Positions 1-10,453 of a DNA stretch of 64,000 nucleotides are shown in pieces. How positions within the stretch are numbered: position 1 is the stretch's first letter; each line of letters starts with the position of its first letter. Source of the DNA: Rhizophagus clarus (Eukaryota > Glomeromycota > Glomeromycetes > Glomerales > Glomeraceae); the NCBI GenBank assembly GCA_015698045.1, contig BLAL01000274.1:62001-126000 (forward strand), given 5' to 3'. A program made the position numbers and the translations under genes. The notes under the pieces are model-generated. The model made no database searches. It had not been told where the DNA came from and saw only the letters and a program-made list of their open reading frames with translations.

Positions 1-847
1 AGTAATATATTTTATTTGTTTGTTTTTTATTTATTTAATTTAAAAAAAATATTTAATATTTTATTTATTTTTTTTTTTTTTGTAATAAAAGACCAAATAT
101 TACAAATTTAACTAATAAATATTTGAAAGTTTTTAATGAAACTAATAAAAAAAAAAAAAAAATTTAAAAGCAAATTAGAATTAGAATTGGGTAGATTAGG
201 GTTGGAGTTAGAATTGGAGTTAGAATTAGTATTAGAATAAGGATTAGAGCTAGGATTAGAATTAATTAAGATTAGGATTAATTATTAGAGGTTAGGATTA
301 GGGTTAGATAGATATAAATTCGCCTTTATGGTTTATTTTTTTTAAGTTTTGAATTTATCAATGTTTAATATTGTAAAAATTACAATTTATAAATATTTAA
401 ATAAAACATTTTACTTATATTATTACTTGTTTACATGAAATTTATAAATTTTAAAATGGAGAAATTCAACTATTTTTAATAATTATAAAAGGTATAGATA
501 TATAAAATAAATCAAATACAAATGAAAAAGGAATACTTGAATTATGTATGTACTTTACATATAGATGCTACTCTATTTTGCAATTCACTTCTTTCAGTTA
601 TAGAACAATTATAAATTTACAAAGTCATTACTAATTAATATACATATATATGAATGATACAATGCGCAATTTACAAAAACTAATTTTATAGGTTTATTGA
701 TTTTTCATGATTATTTGAACTTCGAACGATAAAATTTGTCAATTAGCAATCAGGTTAATACTTATAAATAACCGACTGAAAGACTTACAATTCTTAAGCT
801 TTAGTTTTTGTAGACCGTTCCTGAATATGAATCCAATTCAAAATTAC
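1..847. other. AT-rich non-coding stretch
   Basis: Very AT-rich DNA with A and T homopolymers. I see no coding frame, RNA gene or splice pattern. Its only structure is the degenerate G-rich repeat at 178-306, listed separately. Confidence 0.6.
178..306 (+). repeat. Degenerate TTAGRR/GGATTA-type short tandem repeat
   Basis: About 130 bp built from hexamer-like variants such as TTAGAA, TTAGGG, TTGGAG and TTAGGA. It resembles a decayed interstitial telomere-type array, but TTAGGG units are a minority and ordinary microsatellite decay is equally possible. Confidence 0.55.
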
Positions 848-1180
848 CTAAACACCTAAATAGTCAATTCCTATATATCTAGCTAACCGTTCGCGTCTGT
901 CTTTAACTAACCCGTTTGTTGGCAAACCATAAAATTCTAAAAAGGTATCCACATCTGGTCCTATATAGTGATTAATTAAAATTAGAATTAAAAAATTAAA
1001 AACAAAAAGAGAAATTATATTAGTGTACAGACCAGTCAATCTGCGGAGTTGAGAAAGACTGCTAGGAAATCGTTGTGGATATTTATCAAATTTATTTGGA
1101 ACAACGTGAATAGCTTCACTCCCCAACACAAGATGAGAATTTAACCTTCTACATCTTTCCCTACCATAATTGAGAAAAAA
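848..1180 (-). CDS. Partial SAP-like protein (5' end missing)
   Basis: An open minus-strand frame ends with a stop at 848. Its last 30 residues (VDTFLEFYGLPTNGLVKDR and onward) match the helix-extension-helix pattern of SAP DNA-binding motifs: conserved hydrophobics, a Gly-Leu turn, then a basic helix. The frame stays coding-like upstream to about 1180, but no convincing ATG is present. The hydrophobic stretch between 965 and 1035 begins near a GTACAC and ends in TATAG, so it is probably an intron rather than a membrane segment. That would give a two-exon C-terminal fragment. The RING gene lies just upstream in the same orientation and could be related, but I cannot join them. Confidence 0.4.
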   Translation of the reverse strand, partial: FFLNYGRERCRRLNSHLVLGSEAIHVVPNKFDKYPQRFPSSLSQLRRLTGLYTNIISLFVFNFLILILINHYIGPDVDTFLEFYGLPTNGLVKDRRERLARYIGIDYLGV

Positions 1181-1222
1181 TAGCGTAATTTAATTCAAAT
1201 AGTAATATTTGACCGGGTATAA

Positions 1223-1606
1223 TTAACATGAAATGACATACAGTTCTTTTTGCTGAAAAGCCTCCTGAGGCTGGATTTGTATGTTTGTAATGTTAGTTTG
1301 AATATTTTGAAGCATAGATTGCATAGATTGCATAGCTTGCATATTAGCAAAGTAGGCATTTTCAATAACTTCTGTACAATAAGGGAAGGGACAATGAGAA
1401 CCATTATTAAGGGTTTTAATGCATTTATCATGATGAATATGACCGCATGGTAATAATATAAGTGCCAGATTTTTGTTAAAAACTTGTTGTAAAATAGGAG
1501 CGTTGCAAACATAACATGGATCAGGTTCTTGATTATTTACATTGTTAAGGATTTCTTGAGGTATTTGTTTGATACTATATAGCATGAATTTTGCAATAGA
1601 CTCCAT
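1223..1606 (-). CDS. Small RING-type zinc finger protein
   Basis: 127 residues from the ATG at 1606. The frame is open slightly further upstream, but only from a GTG. The RING ligands are visible: C31-x2-C34, then C54-x-H56-x2-H59-x2-C62 in the segment LPCGHIHHDKC, then C72-x4-C77. This C3H2C3-like order is typical of E3 ubiquitin ligases. The last pair is C-x4-C rather than the usual C-x2-C, so the second zinc site may be altered. The tail has short MQ/MQS repeats and is glutamine- and asparagine-rich. No transmembrane segment or substrate-binding domain is visible. An upstream exon could have been missed. Confidence 0.6.
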   Translation of the reverse strand: MESIAKFMLYSIKQIPQEILNNVNNQEPDPCYVCNAPILQQVFNKNLALILLPCGHIHHDKCIKTLNNGSHCPFPYCTEVIENAYFANMQAMQSMQSMLQNIQTNITNIQIQPQEAFQQKELYVISC

Positions 1607-1792
1607 GTGTTTGATTAAAAACGAGAAATAAAAATATAGAATGTCCACTAGTGAACTAGGAACACTTATTTATCCGCCAAGAAACATGATTGAAATCAGG
1701 AAAAACACATCAATTCTGTTATTGGAAAAATTTATTCCGCGATATCAGTTATTTGATATACACTTGATAGCCATCTCAGTTTCCATTTTTAG

Positions 1793-1910
1793 GGGATGTC
1801 TAAAAGCGGGGACAAATCACGTGATTATAGTAAAATATTTGTCACCCGTGTCACACCTCATTTTTATTAAGTATTCTGGCGATTACTTACCCTCGCTTTA
1901 GACAACCCCC
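1793..1910. mobile_element. 118-bp hAT-type MITE with 8-bp target duplication
   Basis: Inverted termini pair GGGATGTCTAAAAGCGGGG on the left with GGGGGTTGTCTAAAGCGAGG (the reverse complement of the right end), with a few mismatches and a 1-2 nt offset. ATTTTTAG flanks the element on both sides (1785-1792 and 1911-1918), an 8-bp duplication as hAT transposases make. There is no coding capacity. It sits in the 5' flank shared by the RING gene and the phosphatase gene. Confidence 0.65.
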
Positions 1911-2255
1911 ATTTTTAGTAACACGTCATAAAAATGTGCGAAGTCGCGAAATAATAATACGAGTTTTGTATGACATTCATATCTATATCTGTGCAAAGAC
2001 CTTTGTTTGTAAGACATTTCTGCAGTATATCATCAACCTTTTTCTATTGGTTATATTTTGTAAATGACTTTAAATTTTATTCATATTTATTCTTTCTTTA
2101 ATTCGAACCTTAATGTTTTTTCATTAAAACGCTTATATATTTCTATCTTTCCTTATCATTTTTCAAGTCGAGTTAATCGTTATAAATCACCTTTTCATCA
2201 ACTTGATCATCTTGGTCAAATTAATAAATACCAAATATTTTTACTACCAAGAAAG

Positions 2256-2818
2256 ATGTCGGTCGAATTCATCAAACCATCTGAATTAGTTCAGATTGTA
2301 AAAGATACTACTCAAGTTCCTGGAAAAGATTATTTGGTGGTTGATGTTAGAGATGATGATTACATTGTCAGTTGATTAAAATTATATTTTATAAATTCTG
2401 TCATCAAGATTCTGAACAACCGTTCAATTTATTTCCTTTGTAATCCTCTTTCAAAATAGGGAGGTAATATACCAAACAGCGTTAACAGTCCTTCTAAAAA
2501 TTTTCACGATGATGTCAATGATCTTATTTCCAAATACAATCAAGGTAAATTCTTTATCTTAATTTAATCAAATGAATCTTTATCTTCTTACATTCTACTT
2601 GTTTAGTACCTAGAGTAATTTTCACCTGTGCTTTATCTCAAGTACGTGGGCCAAAATGTGCAAGAATTTTCAAAGAAGTAACAGAAAACACGGAAACTAA
2701 AACTGAACAAAAAATTCAAGTATTGCAAGGTGGAGTTACTGAATGGCAGAGACAAAATAAGGATGATCCTAAACTAATTGAAAATTATAATCCTGATTAT
2801 TGGGAAGAAGACTATTAA
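2256..2818 (+). CDS. Cdc25-like single-domain rhodanese phosphatase / arsenate reductase
   Basis: Three exons (2256-2366, 2460-2544, 2607-2818) with GT-AG introns join in frame to a 135-residue protein. The start is the ATG of MSVEFI. The frame is open upstream without homology, so those bases are read as 5' UTR. It is a single rhodanese domain: LVVDVRDDDY near residue 30, then the catalytic loop FTCALSQVRGP with C73-x5-R79, then LQGGVTEW near the C-terminus. This loop is characteristic of Ibp1, Ych1 and Arr2-type Cdc25-like phosphatases and arsenate reductases. Family members dephosphorylate phosphotyrosine or reduce arsenate. The sequence cannot decide which applies. It is convergent with the macro-domain gene, 219 bp away. 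Confidence 0.85.
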
Positions 2819-3037
2819 CAGAATATTACGTGAATTGTGCTATTCATAGATAATTCGACTTTTTCTTTTTATCTAGATAAATATTTATTCTATAATATTA
2901 ATAAAGTTTTGAATTTGAATTATTTAACACGATATTTATTCAAGATCAAATTGTGATTGAAAGATTATAAGAAAGAATCTTTGTTTAATATATACGAAAA
3001 TAAGAAAATAAGAAAAAAAAAAAAAAATGAAATCATA

Positions 3038-3571
3038 CTACAAATAGAACATAGTAACTCTGATATTACTTCCTTCAAAAGCATCGTTAATAGCATTTTT
3101 AACAAAACTCAAAGATAATCCATCCAATCCAGTTCCAATTCGAGGAACACTTAAGCCTCTAACACCAAGTTTTTCACATAACTTTCTCAATTCCACCAAA
3201 CTTGTTTCAAAATCTTTAGGATTAGGTTTATCATAAACATAATATTTAGTAATCAAATAAAAAATATAACGATTATCACGTCGAAGATATGCGACTTGAC
3301 CGACTTTGCATTGTTGAGCTTTTAATTCATTTAATCCACCATATTTTTTCTTAAAAATGTCTGCGATACCTTTACCCATTCTAAGATCTTGAGATACGCA
3401 ATGAGCTAATGCATCAGTTGGTGATGCATCAGTGAATAAGTCTCCTTGTCGTTCTGTAAAAGTAAATTTTTCAATTGTTGACGATGATAATGGAGTAGCA
3501 GGAGTTGGCGGTGGAGCTGGGGTTTCTTGCGGCGGAGGAGTTGAGGGATAAGAATAAGCTGTATCAGACAT
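3038..3571 (-). CDS. Macro-domain ADP-ribosyl hydrolase, TARG1/OARD1-like
   Basis: 177 residues, intronless. A Pro/Thr-rich leader (1-33) precedes one macro domain (about 36-177). Diagnostic pieces are QGDLFTDAS at 42, AHCVSQDLRMGKGIADIF at 56-73, the lysine cluster FKKKYG at 73-78, YLITKYY at 105, and VPRIGTGLDGL at 142-152, where D150 occupies the position of the TARG1 catalytic aspartate. TARG1-type enzymes remove terminal ADP-ribose from glutamate and hydrolyse O-acetyl-ADP-ribose. The related fungal Poa1 class removes the phosphate from ADP-ribose 1''-phosphate. The closer overall match is TARG1. The length is about normal for the family, and the Pro-rich leader is extra. Confidence 0.85.
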   Translation of the reverse strand: MSDTAYSYPSTPPPQETPAPPPTPATPLSSSTIEKFTFTERQGDLFTDASPTDALAHCVSQDLRMGKGIADIFKKKYGGLNELKAQQCKVGQVAYLRRDNRYIFYLITKYYVYDKPNPKDFETSLVELRKLCEKLGVRGLSVPRIGTGLDGLSLSFVKNAINDAFEGSNIRVTMFYL

Positions 3572-4585
3572 CTAAATAATACAATTCAATAATTCAAATT
3601 AAAAAAGCTTAACACCAAAAAATGTGACAAGACGTGGGAATATCATACCTTAAAAAAGAAGTTATTTAACCTGAATATTTTATTTTAATATCCAAATAAC
3701 TGAAAGATATTTTTAAAATATATTATTTTACCTTTACAAATGTAAAAAAAAAAAAGAGAAAATTAGAATTTTTGGGAATTTTTGAGATTGAGATTGATCA
3801 AGTTAGAATATGAATCAACATCGACTTTTAAAAATTTAATTACCTTTATATGACAAATGCAAGAATATCACGTGATTTTTTACGCGTCCCGAAGGTGTTT
3901 GTTTTATTTGTTCAAATCTGAGTCGTTTCTCAGAAAAATTCTGTAGATTCGATCAAAAGCTACATTCCTTTCATCCGATCAAACCTGAAGAATCAAAAAT
4001 TATCGACTACTATTTTTGGAATCGATCCTATATCCTGAAATTTACAAGAAAATTCCTCAAAATTCAAGATTCTTCCACAGCCCAATTTCATATCATTATT
4101 CGGAATCATATGATAAAGTTGTTAAATGAATAATTTATTTGTCTGTAATTATCAGATTATCTCCTATTAAAATTTACAATACATTTTTTTTTTTTTTGAA
4201 ATGGTTTGATCTATTATGTTTAAAGATGAAATGTGTAAGGAATTTTTGGTGTGGAAATTTATTACATGATAATGTATCTTTCAACTTACAAAATACACTA
4301 AAGAAAAAAATTTACAAAAAAAAAAAAAAACTGCAGTAATTACGTAATTTTCATTTACATTATACCCCTCAAAATAAATGGAGGGCAGAAAATACTTTAT
4401 TATTATTATTATTATTATTTTAATACTCGCCAGCTCAAACATCCATCCACAATCGGCGCAGCATTAAATTTACTGCATCATCTTAATTTCGTCTATTTGT
4501 AATTATATCTACAGTATGTGCGCTTTTTGATGACGCTAACATCCGCCAGCGATGTAAATTGTTATTGTTCATGAAACGTATTCAC
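3572..4585. other. Intergenic region between divergent flanks
   Basis: AT-rich with a (TTA)n microsatellite near 4397-4422 and several A/T homopolymers. I see no coding frame. It contains the 5' flank of the macro-domain gene and the 3' flank of the seven-TM gene. Confidence 0.5.
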
Positions 4586-5473
4586 TCAAACGCTTGCATT
4601 TCCATTCCCAGATGACCCAATCGAAATAGTCTTAATGCTATCAACCAATTCAAGATCCTCATCTTCAAAAAACCATTCTCCTAAAATAACACCTCCTAAA
4701 ATAACTACAATCAAAACCTCTGGAAGTGACTCGAATAAATAAAAAACCCAACTATACTTATAAATCTTATCGGTAGGTGGAGAGAAAATCATAAAAGTTC
4801 CATAAACCAGCTCAATCAATAATAAAGCTCCAACAATATACAATACCAATACCTTTAATTGTTTGTGTATAGGTTTATTACTATACTTTACTGCAAAATA
4901 TGTGACAAAAAGCATATAAAGTGATACGCTACATAAGAAACATATCATAGAAAATTTTATTATGGTATCACCTTTTGCTATTGAACTGTCCATTACATAG
5001 TCAGACTCATTTGTACTGAATTCTTTTATTGATCCTGCTACAAATAATGTTGAAAATGCTGGAAGAAGGCATTCTACTGTTTTTAAGGTACATTGTTCAT
5101 AATTCGTTAATTTTGAACGTCTTTGTGAAGTTGAATTGCTGACTGTAACTTGAATTGTATTTGTGAGAGTAAGAATCCAATCCTCTAAGAGAATATATAT
5201 TGCTAAAATTATTATGAAAAATGCGCCTGCAGTGAAAATTCCTGAAGATATCGCAAGCCCAATTGAATCCTTGTTTCTTGACCATGCAATCCGTATAACA
5301 AATAATAGTGTTCTTAAAAAACTAAATATGAACAATAATTTGTAGATACGACGTCGGGTTTGTATTATACGAAAAAGTTGAAGGCATGATGCAAAAAAGA
5401 AAAGGATACTGAAAATGATTGAGGGAACTAAAGTTGGTTTTGAAGTTATCAAAACAAATGGTGACGGAGGCAT
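4586..5473 (-). CDS. Seven-transmembrane protein of unknown function
   Basis: A 295-residue single-exon frame. Seven hydrophobic helices can be picked out: LVPSIIFSILFFFASCLQLF, then IYKLLFIFSFLRTLLFVI, IGLAISSGIF with the hydrophobic run after it, VECLLPAFSTLFVAGSI, IIKFSMICFLCSVSLYMLF, LKVLVLYIVGALLLIELVYG and LFESLPEVLIVVILGGVILG. Basic residues after helix 1 and an acidic C-terminal tail are consistent with an extracellular N-terminus. The layout recalls RTA1-like fungal proteins and the plant TOM1/THH1 class, but I see no diagnostic motif and do not assign a family. It could be a receptor-like protein or a lipid exporter. Confidence 0.6.
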   Translation of the reverse strand: MPPSPFVLITSKPTLVPSIIFSILFFFASCLQLFRIIQTRRRIYKLLFIFSFLRTLLFVIRIAWSRNKDSIGLAISSGIFTAGAFFIIILAIYILLEDWILTLTNTIQVTVSNSTSQRRSKLTNYEQCTLKTVECLLPAFSTLFVAGSIKEFSTNESDYVMDSSIAKGDTIIKFSMICFLCSVSLYMLFVTYFAVKYSNKPIHKQLKVLVLYIVGALLLIELVYGTFMIFSPPTDKIYKYSWVFYLFESLPEVLIVVILGGVILGEWFFEDEDLELVDSIKTISIGSSGNGNASV

Positions 5474-8400
5474 AGCTTTACTAATATTAATTAAGTGAGA
5501 AAATTTTGTAATTTACGACCGAAAAAAAAAGAATTTTTTTATTATTTAAATTGTTATATGAAGTGGAAATTATTATCCATTAAAGGTATAAATATACTAA
5601 AATAAACCATTCATTTAAATCGTGTTTTACTGAAAATCGTTCAATAAAAAACCATATATTTTAAAGGATAAAAAAATTATTTGAAGAAAGATAATATTTA
5701 TATTATTTTTCACAGTTTTTTTTTTTCTTTTTTTTCAAATTTTTTAATCTGAATTTCAGGCGTTAAAAAAAAAAAAAGTTTTTTTTTTCTATTTGCGACT
5801 ATGGATTTTTTATAAGTACTTGTTCTTGGCATCACATGATTTAATAATGCCAAGCAAAAAAGTGACCTATTAAAACGCCAAGATTCAAAAAAAAGCAGGT
5901 TTGTCAATTAAGGAAACTAGTGTAAAGAATAAAAGGATTCTAATATAAATAATTGCCAAGCTATTTCACGTGATTAACGCGACATAAAAGGACAAAGTTT
6001 TTTGATGTGATATTAATTGTGCAGATTCGAATTCTTGGCAACAATTTTTGTGTTCTGTGGCGCAGTAGAATTAATTCTCGTGGCGTAGTAAAAGAAAGAG
6101 AAAAATAAAATGCTTGGCAAATTGTGATTATTCAAATATATTCTTTTATCACTCGTTATACGTTTACAAACACATTAATCCAATTATGCAATATAAATGA
6201 CTAATTTCATTAAAGTGCCAAGAACTTCTATAATAATCGTATAAAAAAGTACGCGATTTATTTTCATCCCGAAAAGTCTAATGAAGTTTAATGACGAAAT
6301 TAAGTATCACAAATTAAATTTTCACGACCAATTATTGTACATGTGATCATTCACAATAGAATAATTGATCCATGGAATTGTTTAAAAAGAACTTGTTAAA
6401 AGTATTAAAAACTAATTATTAAAATAAAATCGATTAGATCTACGTAGAACACGAATTGTGTAATTATCAATTTTAAAATCTAAAATGAGATATGATCCTC
6501 CTAGTGCGCGTCCTATCTAATATAATCCTGGAATATACTTGATATACTTAATATAGATTAGTTTTTTTTTTTTGAATAAGAAAATACTAATGTAGCACTA
6601 AGCATTTCACTGGACAAATAACATCCTTTTAATTAAATTTTAGTTTTGTCACGTAATTAGCCATTTTCAAATGCACATATAAAAATATATCGAGTGAATT
6701 TTATATTATCAAAAAAAAAAAAAAAATGAGAAATATTACATTAGAATTACCTATATTTTATCAAATTTATTTATATTATATCTTGTTTCAGATAAAAAAA
6801 TAAAATTTAATAAATGATATCTAACTCATCTATATAATTAGTTTTCATCAAAAAGCTTATATAGCTGTTAATGCTTTTTTTGAATTTTATTAGATTTTTG
6901 AATAATGTCTAAATCTTTGGCATAGATATTAATAATTTTGGATTTACTTTCAATTTTTGCTAATTTTTTATGAAATCAGTATTGACATGAAATGCTTGCT
7001 ATAATTTCTTTTTTATCATTGTTTTCAATCCTAAATTTATACTATAATGGTAAGTATTCCACTTATTATCAGTCTTGACATAATATTCTGCTTTTTTCTT
7101 TATAATAAACCTTTTCTTTCTTTTATCTAATATGAAAGTCTCTATCTTCTCTTTACTAAATTTCACCAGGTTAGGAGATCTTTAATATATTTACAGGCCT
7201 TCCAATTCTATAATGAAATACCAAGCTCTTTATTATATTTATTCGGTTGCTTTTTTAGACTAAACTTAGCAGATAAGTTGTATTTTTTCAAAAGCTGCTC
7301 TAGGATTGATATGAAGTTATTTGTTTTGATTTTTGGATCTTTGGATTACTTTTGTAATAGTTATAGTTCACTAAAATAAACTGTGAAGTATCTTACAATC
7401 AGAATTCCAAATAATATATAAATAAATAACAAAAAAATTTGCTTATTTATCATATAAAATTTTTTTAAATTATATAAAATTTTGTGTATTAGAAAGCAAA
7501 ATATATAAAAAAAATCATAATTATAGATATGCAATAGAAAGTTAAAATTTTTATAAATTTTGTATAGTAAAGGATAATCTTTATATTACATATATATATA
7601 TAAAAGAATTTTAATTAAAAAAATCTCTTTTTTTTTCCATGATCATAAATTTTTATAAGAGTTGTCATATCTTTATAAGTGTTTTTTTCTTTAGTCACAT
7701 ACAATACTTAACCTTTCTGTTATTTAAGCAAAGCTTAATAATATAGTCTTGTATTCTTTCCTTTATTTTTGTAAAAATAACAAATTTTTATGAGTTTTTT
7801 TAGTATATATATATAATACTTGACTTTAATGATTTTACATCAGCAACTTTAAATATTATAATATATCAGCAGTTTTAAATACTACAACACATCATATGTC
7901 TTGTAATCCTTCAGAAAAGAATACCTTTTTTGTATTTTCTATAGATTTTTTTATTTATTCTTCTCCTTATATTCTTTTTCAACTTTTTTTATTTTTTTCT
8001 GAAAGAATAAGGTCATAATAGTTTAAAAAATATAAATCACATACAATTTCAGTTATTATCAATTATTTTTATTATTACTAATTTTATCTGATATATATAA
8101 ACAAGATATTAATGATATTTTATTAAGAAAAAATATATATATATATATAACATTCAGACTTTTTATTGGTCCTTATAGTTTTATATAATTAAGATGATAG
8201 TTTTTATTTTAGATTATATGTATAGTAACATTATTTGGTTACAGATTTTTTTTTTTCTATGATTTTTTAAAAAGAGAATAAATTTTATTCTTTTTTAATA
8301 TAGATTATTTTATATTTAGCCTATTAATATATAATTAGTTATATATAACAGTATACATATAATTTTGTTTTGATTTTTATTTTTTTTCAAATTCTACTCT

Positions 8401-10451
8401 TTACAATTTATGGTTTATCCTAAGTGTACTGAGTTAAGCATATTTATATGCTTTAGTATTATTTCAGTTTGTATTTTTTACTTTAATTTGAAAAGGTTTT
8501 CCTTAAAGTTTAATCTTTTTGTTATTTTTTTATTATTAATTTAATCTCTATAATATAGCTTTTTAAAGAGTTATATCATTTATAATTACATAATTCATAT
8601 TCATCATAATATTTACTATATAGAACTTATATTTGTAATTTTGCTACATTATAACTTATCCTGATTCTTTGTAAATAAAGATTTATACTTTATAAACAAA
8701 AAAAAAAATAAAATAAAAAATAAAAGAATTTAATTAATTAAATTTTTTCTTCTATTTTTTTATTTATAAATTTTAATTAATAATTTTATTATTATTTACA
8801 TAAAATATTTTCTTCAAAAATAATTTAATTAATTTTTTAACTAATATAAAAGTTTTCTTATATTTATTTAATACTACTTTCAATATTTTTCTTTAATTAA
8901 AACTCAGTTTTTTTTTACAAAATATTTATTTTGTAATTTTATAAAACTTATATTTATTAAACAGTTTATTTATTAACACATATAAACTTATACATAAAAA
9001 ACTTTTGTTTTTTATTTACTAAAAAATTTTGATACATTTGTTTTGATGCCCACTGTATATAGGAAGAATATTTTTATTATTTGTTTTTATAATTCTTAAA
9101 TTTTTTTTTCTTTTTTTTTTGTGAAAAGAAATCCTATACTTACTAAAACAAATAATACACATGATTTATAGATTATTACTAAGTATTTATTATATATCTT
9201 TTTTTTTAGTATGCATTAATTATTTTTAATATTAATCATCAATACATCAATAACTATTGTAACTATACTTGTAAAAAGAATAATAATATAAGACATAAAC
9301 CAAATGATTTTAATATCTATTAGGATTAAGTATCAGAAAGTAATAGTTGTTTGTTTTTGAAAAATAATAATATTTTTAAGGATATTATTTTATTAATCTA
9401 GAAATACAAAAACATAGTTGAAGAAATATGCTTTATCATAATAAACTAATAATTAGATGACGTTATGACAGGCTTAGTAACAATTTTTAGCTGTTATAAA
9501 GTTTTTGCCTAGTAAGAAAATTGCATACTGAAAATATACTATTATATTTATAAATAGTACTAAAATTATGCTTAATAACATCATATTTAATATGTAAATA
9601 ATTCATAAAATATTCTTAAATTTTGTCTGTTTAAATACATTTTAAGTGTAAATTATATATTTATTTTATTATTAATTTCTTCTTAATTTCAATATAATAA
9701 ACAGATAAATTATTTCATGTTATTAAATACACTCAATACTATTTAAAAACATTTAAAAAATGTTTTTAATATATAAAATGTAATTTTAGTTAGAAATAAA
9801 ATACATTTTAGTTGTATTAAGGTTATTTTAATTAGGATAAAATAAACATTTTATATATATTTTAATAGTATTTTTAATATATAAAAATGATATTAAAGAT
9901 AATTTATTGAACAATTTAATAATAATTTAACAATAATTCATCTACATTTTAATAAGTATTTAATGATATTTTTAATATATAAATATAACATTAAAGATAT
10001 GGTTAATTATATTTTAATAATAGTTCATATATATATTTAATTCTATATTAAAAGAAAATAAATAAATTCTGAAATATAAAAAAAAAAAAAATACAATTAT
10101 ACAATTATCAAAAAAACTTATTTTCCATGCTTACTGTATAATAACAAGAGGTAAAATTTATCAAAAAAATATCATACAAAAAATATATTTATATGAGGTA
10201 AAAAAATATAATTAGTAATGTTATGAAATAGAAATAACTTTATAAACGTAATCTACAATAAAGATTGATAAATACATGTTAGATAAACTTAATTTTTATT
10301 TTTTAAAATGCTTGTTAATAGATGTGAAGATCATATTTTAGCTCTTTTTATGTTATTTTCTGACTAGCTTATTATATATTTGCTTCTTGAAAAAAATTAT
10401 CTATTTCAGCTCATTAAGATATCTGTAAACAAAAAGCATTACGTCACATAA
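5474..10451. other. Long AT-rich gene desert
   Basis: About 5 kb of extreme AT content with microsatellites (TA runs near 7580, 7805 and 8130) and short palindromes. I find no intact coding frame. Apart from the decayed minus-strand coding-like stretch at 6845-7390, I see nothing I can name. A TIR-like end (TGCCCACTGTATA) occurs near 9046-9058 and a similar one near 10125, suggesting Tc1-like remnants without matching left ends. Confidence 0.5.
6845..7390 (-). pseudogene. Decayed coding-like stretch, possibly transposase-derived
   Basis: Reading the minus strand gives protein-like runs in shifting frames, such as SPNLVKFSKEKIETFIL followed by KAEYYVKTDNKWNTYHYSI, and another with LEQLLKKYNLSAKF. 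They are broken by stops and frame changes. The charged, low-GC composition is like other element-encoded proteins here. I do not recognise a family. Confidence 0.3.
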
Positions 10452-10453
10452 TA

